Origin: CAZOIA01 sp964579675 | GTDB lineage: Bacteria; Planctomycetota; Phycisphaerae; UBA1845; PWPN01 | Direction: 5' to 3' | NCBI GenBank assembly: GCA_964579675.1 | Contig: CAZOIA010000176.1 | Span: 1 to 11,535 of the forward strand | Length of the DNA stretch: 11,535 nucleotides | Notes under the pieces: model-generated | What the model was told of the DNA's origin: nothing | The model's input: only the letters and a program-made list of their open reading frames with translations | Database searches by the model: none | Shown: piece by piece, positions 5,883-11,535 of the stretch | Position numbering within the stretch: the stretch's first letter is position 1 | How the letters are laid out: each line of letters starts with the position of its first letter | Position numbers and translations under genes: made by a program

Positions 5883-8240
5883 TTACATCTCGCGCAGCAG
5901 TCCGAGCGCCAGCTCATAGTCGGGGTTGATCTCGAGGGCTCGTTCGAGTGCCTCGCGGGCCAAGTCGTATTGCTGCAGGTCGTAGTGGATGCTGGCGCGG
6001 GTGTATGGATAGTGCGGCTCATCGGGCTGGAGCTTCTCGGCCCGGTCGAGGGCCTTGAGGGCGGCGTCGATCTGTTCGAGCCTGGCCTCGGCCAGGGCGA
6101 GGTTGTACCAGAATCGGGCCTGGGTCTCGTCGCGGGCAACGGCAGCCCGCAGCGCGTCACGGGCTGCGGTTGCCTCGCCCATCTCGTTGTACAGCAGGCC
6201 CAGCCAGTAGGGGTACAACGGGTTGTCGGGCTCGACCTCCGAACCCTCGACGAGCACGTTGACGGCGTCGTACGATCGGCCCAGGGCGTGCAAGGTGGCG
6301 GCGTACCCGTGTCGGGCCGGCACCAGCCGCCGGTCCCAGCGGATCGCCTTCTCGTACCAGGCCAGCGACTCGGTGGCCCGGCCGGTGTCCGCGTAGAGGC
6401 TGGCCCATTGAAACGCGCCGAGCGGCTGATCCTGCTTGCATTCGAGAGATGCGACCAGGTCCCGGCCCGCAGGCGAACGCATGTCCACCCGTTGACGAAG
6501 GGCCCAGGCGGATTTGATGCGAACCGGCCGGTGCGGGCTGTCGAGTTTGGCGGACAACCGCCCGGCGACCGCCCGAGCGAGCGGTTCGAGCGCCTCGATG
6601 ACCGCCGCCTGTACCAGCGGCGATGGGTCGTCGAGACACGCCGACATCTGTTCGATTACAGGCCCGACCGTCTGCTCATCTCGGGACGATCCGACTGCCT
6701 GAAGGAACTTCAGATACACCGCCCGCCAGGCGGGGCTCTTCTCTTGCCGCAGCAACGCCAGCAAGGGCCCGGCCGCCTGAAAGTCGCCCGCCTTGAGTCG
6801 GGCCAGCAATCGAGCCCGCGTGCGGGTCGGCCGGTCCATCAAACCGCCGTACCACTTCTCGACGTAGTCGATGGCCCAATCGACGCCCTCTTCCTTGTGG
6901 CAGCGGGTGCAGGCGTTGGGGATACCGTGCTCTCTGGTGAGCAGCGGATCGGGGATGGTCATCCCGTGGTCGTGCCGCCAGTGCCGGGCCATGTAAACGG
7001 TCTGCGGCATGTGGCAATCGGTGCATTTGAAACCGTCCTTGTCCGGCGGGTGCTGGCTGTGGTCGGCCGCGTCGATCGGGCGTTTGGTCGATATCCCGTG
7101 CTCGTGGCACCGCAGGCATAGTGCGTTCTCCTTTGTGGCGACTTCGCCCGAATGCCAGTAATGGCAGTCCATGCAGCGGACGCCCCATGCGTACATGTAG
7201 CTCAGCGTGAAGGCCGTGTACTCGAAGTCCTCGTCCCAGATCTGTCCATCGGGATAGAAAGTGTCGGTCAAATCGGGCAGGACCGGCTCGTAATGTTCGA
7301 GGAAATCGTCGCCGGGCTGGAAGTTGCCGGTCAGATCCGAGCGCCGGGCATGGCAGGTCGCGCAAATGTTGAGGTAGTCGTCCCGGTCGAACTCGAAGTC
7401 ATCGAGTGTCGGATCGAGCCGTTCACCGGTCTCCTCGCTCCTGGTGCGCTCGTCGGGGTGTGCCTCCTGCCAATCCACGTGTACCTGCATGGGGCCGTGG
7501 CATTGCTCGCACCCGACGCCCTGCTCGAAGTACCTGGAATCATAGCTGTCGGTGATGGGATCGTAGTTCTTCTGAAAGGCGGTGGTGTGGCAGGTGGCAC
7601 ACATGGAATTCCAGTTCATCCCGCGGCGGGACCAGTGGCCCCACTCCCAGTGCCGGCGGTCTTCGTCGCCGTAGACGTCGAACCATTCAGCCTCGGCCGG
7701 ATCGTATGCCAGTTCGGTGACCTGCAGCCGTTCGCCGGATTGAGGGATGAAATACTGCCGGAGCGGGTCAACACCGATGACGCCGATCGGCTCGTAACGA
7801 TGCTGCTGACCGTCGCTGCCGGTGGTGATGACGGCGTAACGCCCGTCCTTAAACTCCGCGAAGGATGTCTGTGTGCCATGGTGAATGGTTCTCCGCGGCA
7901 CAAAAGCTTCCCAATCCAACTCGGGCAAGAAGTCTCGCTGAGCGTCGGCGTGGTGAGATGTCTTCCACTCTTCGTACGCGTCTTCGTGGCACTCGGCACA
8001 GCTCTCGGAGCCCGCGTATTGAGCGGGCACCGCCCCCAGTGACGCCGGGGCTGAGGACCTTGGGTGTGCCGGCCGACCGGACGTCGTTTGGGACGAAGCT
8101 GGCTCCGGAGAACCATCCGGCGCCGGACGCGAATCGCAGGCGAGTGAACCTGCAAACAACAGCAGTGCCGGAATTGAGGCAATCGGTTTCAATAGCAATG
8201 ATCCCGCCCGGATGCAGCCCGGTTGCCACAGCATCGTCAT
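5883..8240 (-). CDS. Exported octahaem c-type cytochrome with HEAT-like and TPR repeats
   Basis: From the ATG at 8240 the protein has 785 residues. A signal sequence ends in ALLLFAGSLAC: Cys35 could be lipidated, but SLAC is a poor lipobox and signal peptidase I cleavage after Ala34 also fits. A Pro/Ser-rich linker follows. Eight CxxCH haem sites are visible: CAECH 81, CATCH 214, CEQCH 244, CATCH 293, CMDCH 356, CLRCH 375, CTDCH 406 and CTRCH 444. Extra His in SHHADAQ, TIHHGTQ and HWRHDHG may be distal haem ligands. The order resembles cytochrome c554-type multihaem proteins; no CxxCK site of NrfA type is present. Residues about 487-585 are HEAT-like helices and 607-785 are four or five TPR units. 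The location is outside the cytoplasmic membrane, in electron transfer or redox chemistry; substrate and partner are unknown. The frame is open to 8339, but a TATAAT box inside that extension argues for 8240 (or ATG 8234, or TTG 8198 with GGGCGGGA upstream). It looks monocistronic. Confidence 0.93.
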   Translation of the reverse strand: MTMLWQPGCIRAGSLLLKPIASIPALLLFAGSLACDSRPAPDGSPEPASSQTTSGRPAHPRSSAPASLGAVPAQYAGSESCAECHEDAYEEWKTSHHADAQRDFLPELDWEAFVPRRTIHHGTQTSFAEFKDGRYAVITTGSDGQQHRYEPIGVIGVDPLRQYFIPQSGERLQVTELAYDPAEAEWFDVYGDEDRRHWEWGHWSRRGMNWNSMCATCHTTAFQKNYDPITDSYDSRYFEQGVGCEQCHGPMQVHVDWQEAHPDERTRSEETGERLDPTLDDFEFDRDDYLNICATCHARRSDLTGNFQPGDDFLEHYEPVLPDLTDTFYPDGQIWDEDFEYTAFTLSYMYAWGVRCMDCHYWHSGEVATKENALCLRCHEHGISTKRPIDAADHSQHPPDKDGFKCTDCHMPQTVYMARHWRHDHGMTIPDPLLTREHGIPNACTRCHKEEGVDWAIDYVEKWYGGLMDRPTRTRARLLARLKAGDFQAAGPLLALLRQEKSPAWRAVYLKFLQAVGSSRDEQTVGPVIEQMSACLDDPSPLVQAAVIEALEPLARAVAGRLSAKLDSPHRPVRIKSAWALRQRVDMRSPAGRDLVASLECKQDQPLGAFQWASLYADTGRATESLAWYEKAIRWDRRLVPARHGYAATLHALGRSYDAVNVLVEGSEVEPDNPLYPYWLGLLYNEMGEATAARDALRAAVARDETQARFWYNLALAEARLEQIDAALKALDRAEKLQPDEPHYPYTRASIHYDLQQYDLAREALERALEINPDYELALGLLREM

Positions 8241-8258
8241 CTTCGTCTGGAGCGGGTC

Positions 8259-8287
8259 ATTATAGTGGCTTCCGGCAGAGTTGGCAT
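8259..8287 (-). promoter_or_regulatory. Sigma-70-like promoter of the octahaem cytochrome gene
   Basis: On the minus strand a perfect TATAAT lies at 8259-8264. A weaker -35, ATGCCA (four of six matches to TTGACA), lies at 8282-8287 with a 17-nt spacer. Transcription would start near 8252, only about 12 nt before the ATG at 8240, or about 50 nt before the TTG at 8198. The site excludes the upstream TTG at 8339 as the start. Confidence 0.55.
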
Positions 8288-8383
8288 GGCGGGCAAAAGG
8301 CGTGATGCCCACAAGGAGCCGCAGGCTCTGGCGACTCAACTCAAACTGACCGATTTTCCTGCCCGCGTAATCATAACTCCAAA

Positions 8384-8409
8384 GAGCCGCGGGCTTTAGC
8401 CCGCGCGGC
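8384..8409. repeat. REP-like GC palindrome, copy 2
   Basis: The core GCGGGCTTTAGCCCGC (8389-8404) forms a 7-bp stem with a TT loop. Flanking GAGCC and GCGGC extend it and allow an alternative bulged pairing. It is the exact reverse complement of copy 3, 26 of 26 bases, and differs from copy 1 by one loop base. Confidence 0.88.
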
Positions 8410-8447
8410 CCTGCGAACGGACACGAGGCGCTGAACTCATTGGAACA

Positions 8448-8473
8448 GCCGCGCGGGCTAAAGCCCGCGGCTC
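8448..8473. repeat. REP-like GC palindrome, copy 3
   Basis: This is the same 26-nt unit in the opposite orientation to copy 2, with the core GCGGGCTAAAGCCCGC. Copies 2 and 3 can each fold alone or pair with each other into one long hairpin with a 38-nt loop, which could block exonucleases or attenuate transcripts running in from uvrA (inference). Confidence 0.88.
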
Positions 8474-8515
8474 GTCGTCATCGCAATCTGTCAGTTTGAA
8501 ACACTGCGTGTTGGC

Positions 8516-8538
8516 GGGGACCCCCGGGGCTGATCCCC
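8516..8538 (-). terminator. Weak hairpin directly after uvrA
   Basis: GGGGA at 8516-8520 pairs with TCCCC at 8534-8538, immediately next to the uvrA stop codon, with a CG-rich interior that can re-pair. No T-run follows on the minus strand, so it is not a classical intrinsic terminator. The REP pair just downstream is an equally good candidate for the transcript end. Confidence 0.2.
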
Positions 8539-11376
8539 TCACGACGAAGTTTCGCCGAGTCGCGAGCGGAGGAACCGCCCGGTATAGCTCCGGTCGTTCT
8601 CTGCGATCTCCTCGGGCCGGCCGATGGCTACGACTTCCCCGCCGCGCTCGCCGCCTTCCGGGCCCAGGTCGATGATCCAGTCGGCGACCTTGATCACCTC
8701 CAGGTTGTGCTCGATAACCACGATCGTGTTGCCCTTGTCGGCAAGGCGGTTCAGTACCCGCAGCAGGTTGTGCACATCGGCGAAGTGCAGGCCGGTGGTC
8801 GGCTCGTCCAGGACGTACAGCGTGTGGTCGGTGGCGGGCTTGCCCAGCTCGGCCGCGAGTTTCACCCGCTGGGCCTCGCCCCCCGACAGTGTCGTCGATG
8901 ATTGGCCGAGCGTCATGTACGAAAGCCCCACGTCGTCCAGGGCGAGCAGTATTCGCTTGATCTTCGCGAAGTTCGCGAAGAACGGAATGCCTTCCTCGAC
9001 CCGCATGTCGAGGATGTCAGCGATGTTCTTGCCGCGGTAGCGGACCTCGAGCGTCTCGCGGTTGTAGCGCCTGCCCTTGCACACGTCGCAATCGACGTAG
9101 ACATCGGGCAGAAAGTGCATTTCGATACGCTTGGTGCCCTGGCCCTGGCACGCCTCGCACCGCCCGCCCTTGACATTGAAGCTAAACCGGCTGGGGCCGT
9201 AGCCTCGAATCTTCGCTTCGCGCGTCCTGGCGTAGAGCTGACGGATCAGGTCGAACGCGCCGGTATAAGTACACGGGTTGCTCCGCGGCGTTCGGCCAAT
9301 CGGCGACTGATCGATCTGCACGACCTTGTCCACCCGCGACGCGCCGATGAGGCGGTCATGTTTGCCCGGCCGTTCGCGCGATCGATACAGACGGCGCCGC
9401 ATCGCCTTGAAAAACACCTCGTTGATCAGCGTGCTCTTGCCGCTGCCGGATACGCCGGTGACGCAGACGAAGCAGCCGACCGGGATGCGGACGTCGATTG
9501 ATTTCAGGTTGTTCTGGGCCGCCGCCTTGATCTCGATCGATTGGGCTTGGATGATCTTGCGGCGCTTTTCGGGGACCGGGATCTCGATCTCCCGGCGCAG
9601 GTACTTGGCCGTCGCCGAATCGGGATCGCGCAGGAGGGTGTCGAGCGTGCCCTGGACTACGATCCGTCCGCCGTGGGCACCTGCTCCCGGCCCCAGGTCG
9701 ATGAGGTGATCGGCAGCCCGGATGGTTTCCTCGTCGTGCTCGACGACCAGGACGGTGTTGCCGGCGTCCGTGAGCCGGCGGAGCGTGCCGATCAGTTGGC
9801 CCGTGTCGCGCTGGTGCAGGCCGATGGTCGGCTCGTCCAGCACGTAGCACACGCCGACCATGCCGCTGCCGACCTGGGTGGCCAGACGAATGCGCTGGGC
9901 CTCGCCGCCGGAGAGCGTGGCGCTGGTGCGGTTCAGGCCCAGGTACCCGACGCCCACGTCGATCATGAAGCGGAGCCGCTGCACGATCTCGCGAAGGATC
10001 TGCTCGGCAACCGTCGCCAGTTCGCCGGCCAGCGACAGGTTGGAGAAGAACGGGTGAGCCTGTTCGATGGTCATTCGCGTGACGTCGTGCAGATTCCTGC
10101 CCGCGATCCGGACCGCCAGGGCCTCGGTTCGCAGGCGTGAGCCGCCGCACGTCTCGCAGGGCCGCTCGCTCAAGTAGGTGTGCAGCCGCTGCTTGACCGA
10201 TTCGCTGTCGGTGCCGGCCCAGCGTCGTTTGAGGTTCGGCAGGACGCCCTCGAACTTCGCGCCGTATCGGGCTTCGGTCTCGGCGGTGGTGCCGTTCATC
10301 AGGACGTCCCGCAGTTCGGCCGGCAGGCTCTGGAACGGGACGCCGGGTGAAACGCTGAACTGCAGGCAGAAGTCGTTGAGCAGCTTGCGGTAGAACATGT
10401 TCAACCGTTTGCCGCTGTGCCGCCAGGGGTCGATCGCCCCGTCGGCGAGGGGCAGGGACGGATCAGGCACCACCAGGTCAAGGTCGAACTCGAGGATGTT
10501 GCCCAGGCCGTCGCAGGTCGGGCACGCCCCGTGCGGCGAATTGAAGCTGAACAGCCGCGGCGACAGCTCGGGCAGGTTCGCCTCCGGGTGCTTGGGGCAG
10601 GCGAAGCGGGCGCTGTAGATGTGGTCGTTCCATTTGCCGGGCTCGACTTCGGCCGCGATGAACACCGTGTCCTCGCCCAGCACGAGGGCCAGGGCAACAC
10701 TCTCCGCGAGCCGCGTCGCCACGCCGGGCTTGATCGCTATCCGATCGACCACCACCTCGATCCGGTGCTTGCGGGTCCTGGTCAGCTCGGGCAGGTTCTT
10801 GATATCGTACAGCTCGTCGTTGATCCGGACGCGCACGAACCCCTCGCGCTGCACGTGCCGGAACACCTCCTGATGCTGGCCTCGCTGCCCGCGGACCAGT
10901 GGCGCGAGCACCATGATGCGGGTGCCCGCAGGCAGGGCCAGGACGGCATCGACGATCTGCGAGTTCGATTGCCGATGGATCTTCCGCCCGCAGACCCAGC
11001 AGTAAGGCTCACCGACCCGGGCGAACAGCAGCCGGAGGTAGTCGTAGATCTCAGTCGTGGTGGCGACGGTGGATCGCGGGTTCCCGCCGCCGCTGCGTTG
11101 CTCGATCGCGATCGTCGGGGGCAGACCCTCGATGTGGTCCGCGTCGGGCTTCTGCATTTGCTCCAGGAATTGGCGGGCGTAGGCGCTCAGCGTCTCCACG
11201 TACTTCCTCTGCCCCTCGGCATGGATCGTGTCGAAGGCCAGCGAACTCTTGCCCGACCCGCTCAGGCCCGTGATAACTACGAACCGATCCCGGGGAACGT
11301 CGATCGAGATGTTGCGCAGGTTGTGCTGCCGGGCACCCCGAATCCGAATGTAACGCTCCCGTGCCACGCCGCACAT
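8539..11376 (-). CDS. uvrA: UvrA, excinuclease ABC subunit A
   Basis: UvrA is the DNA-damage sensor of nucleotide excision repair; as a dimeric ABC-type ATPase it loads UvrB at lesions in the cytoplasm. From the ATG at 11376 it has 945 residues, near the 940 of E. coli. A TTG 45 nt upstream (11421) is also open, but the conserved sequence begins at RYIRIRGARQHNL. Both ATPase sites are complete. Site I has Walker A GLSGSGKSS at 37-45, signature LSGGEAQR at 488-495 and Walker B YVLDEPT at 511-517. Site II has GVSGSGKST at 641-649, LSGGEAQR at 830-837 and YVLDEPT at 854-860. The UvrB-binding region with QRSGGGNPRSTVATTTEIYD follows site I. The C-terminal zinc module has CEAC at 740-743 and CDVC at 763-766. 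The N-terminal one is CPKH at 260-263 with CPTC at 285-288, so one Cys is replaced by His. No LexA-type box is recognisable upstream. Confidence 0.98.
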   Translation of the reverse strand: MCGVARERYIRIRGARQHNLRNISIDVPRDRFVVITGLSGSGKSSLAFDTIHAEGQRKYVETLSAYARQFLEQMQKPDADHIEGLPPTIAIEQRSGGGNPRSTVATTTEIYDYLRLLFARVGEPYCWVCGRKIHRQSNSQIVDAVLALPAGTRIMVLAPLVRGQRGQHQEVFRHVQREGFVRVRINDELYDIKNLPELTRTRKHRIEVVVDRIAIKPGVATRLAESVALALVLGEDTVFIAAEVEPGKWNDHIYSARFACPKHPEANLPELSPRLFSFNSPHGACPTCDGLGNILEFDLDLVVPDPSLPLADGAIDPWRHSGKRLNMFYRKLLNDFCLQFSVSPGVPFQSLPAELRDVLMNGTTAETEARYGAKFEGVLPNLKRRWAGTDSESVKQRLHTYLSERPCETCGGSRLRTEALAVRIAGRNLHDVTRMTIEQAHPFFSNLSLAGELATVAEQILREIVQRLRFMIDVGVGYLGLNRTSATLSGGEAQRIRLATQVGSGMVGVCYVLDEPTIGLHQRDTGQLIGTLRRLTDAGNTVLVVEHDEETIRAADHLIDLGPGAGAHGGRIVVQGTLDTLLRDPDSATAKYLRREIEIPVPEKRRKIIQAQSIEIKAAAQNNLKSIDVRIPVGCFVCVTGVSGSGKSTLINEVFFKAMRRRLYRSRERPGKHDRLIGASRVDKVVQIDQSPIGRTPRSNPCTYTGAFDLIRQLYARTREAKIRGYGPSRFSFNVKGGRCEACQGQGTKRIEMHFLPDVYVDCDVCKGRRYNRETLEVRYRGKNIADILDMRVEEGIPFFANFAKIKRILLALDDVGLSYMTLGQSSTTLSGGEAQRVKLAAELGKPATDHTLYVLDEPTTGLHFADVHNLLRVLNRLADKGNTIVVIEHNLEVIKVADWIIDLGPEGGERGGEVVAIGRPEEIAENDRSYTGRFLRSRLGETSS

Positions 11377-11436
11377 CCGCTGTCTACCAGGCCATGCCGT
11401 CCCTTCCCGGACTTCAGACAATAACCCCAGGGTATC

Positions 11437-11465
11437 AGCATAGGAGATGATCGAGGGAATGGCAA
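11437..11465 (-). promoter_or_regulatory. Candidate uvrA promoter
   Basis: On the minus strand TTGCCA (five of six to TTGACA) at 11460-11465 and TATGCT (four of six to TATAAT) at 11437-11442 are separated by exactly 17 nt. Transcription near 11430 would leave a leader of about 54 nt before the ATG at 11376. A TACACT box at 11486-11491 is an alternative, but has no good -35 partner. Confidence 0.45.
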
Positions 11466-11535
11466 GAGAAGGAAAGCCTGAACGTAGTGTACCGCCAATT
11501 GGGGAATCTGGAGATTTGATGGCAAAAAGATAGGC

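Larger units (their letters stand above)
8341..8499. mobile_element. MITE-like 159-bp element: 15-bp inverted ends enclosing a REP doublet
   Basis: The left end TCAAACTGACCGATT (8341-8355) and the inverted right end (8485-8499) match at 14 of 15 positions. Inside are two identical 26-nt palindromic units in opposite orientation, at 8384-8409 and 8448-8473, separated by 38 nt. The layout of terminal inverted repeats plus a head-to-head REP pair resembles a miniature element or a BIME mobilised by a REP-associated tyrosine transposase. No transposase is in the window, and I find no clear target-site duplication. The element sits in the spacer between uvrA and the cytochrome promoter. Confidence 0.6.

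Noticed and set aside
5970..7121. A 383-codon plus-strand open frame opposite the cytochrome gene
   Set aside because: The minus strand encodes eight haem motifs and TPRs in the same span; the plus frame is compositional shadow.
8384..8473. CRISPR-like reading of the two 26-nt units
   Set aside because: The units are in opposite orientation, only two occur, and the single 38-nt gap gives no repeat-spacer periodicity.
10417..11424. A 335-codon plus-strand open frame opposite uvrA
   Set aside because: uvrA is unmistakable on the other strand, and the plus frame has no family features.
11422..11535. A LexA/SOS box upstream of uvrA
   Set aside because: I searched by eye for CTGT-N8-ACAG and GAAC-N4-GTTC type sites and found none in this stretch.

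Overview
The window is a GC-rich bacterial chromosomal segment with six protein genes, all on the minus strand. It contains no tRNA, rRNA, CRISPR array or transposase gene. No taxonomic marker is decisive. However, a large haem-TPR cytochrome, planctomycete-style pseudopilins with eukaryote-like beta-sandwich modules, an SPKRKRGG tract in a pilin leader and high-copy-looking GC palindromes together point to Planctomycetota or a nearby lineage (inference, moderate confidence).

Layout, in the direction of transcription from right to left. (1) 8539-11376: uvrA, the damage-recognition ATPase of nucleotide excision repair, with a plausible promoter near the right edge. (2) 8240-8538: a gene-free spacer holding a 159-bp element bounded by 15-bp inverted repeats. 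The element carries two identical, oppositely oriented REP-like palindromes. A TATAAT promoter lies beside it. (3) 5883-8240: an exported octahaem c-type cytochrome fused to HEAT-like and TPR repeats. (4) 5579-5882: a spacer with no confident gene. (5) 1520-5578: a tight cluster of four minor pseudopilin genes in the order GspH-like, GspJ/PilW-like, GspI/PilV-like, GspK/PilX-like. (6) 303-1442: glycerate kinase. (7) 1-302: a gene-free left edge with small hairpins.

The most unusual part is the pseudopilin cluster. Three of its four products carry different extracellular modules on the pilin scaffold: a PKD domain, a CBM4/9-like carbohydrate-binding domain, and a concanavalin-like sandwich plus an inserted anchor-type beta-sandwich. 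Minor pseudopilins H-I-J-K normally form the tip that primes a type II secretion pseudopilus or type IV pilus. This set therefore looks like a tip complex built to touch polysaccharide or surfaces. No ATPase, platform protein, secretin, major pilin or prepilin peptidase gene is present here, so the cluster must depend on machinery encoded elsewhere. The cytochrome, glycerate kinase and uvrA show no obvious functional link to it.
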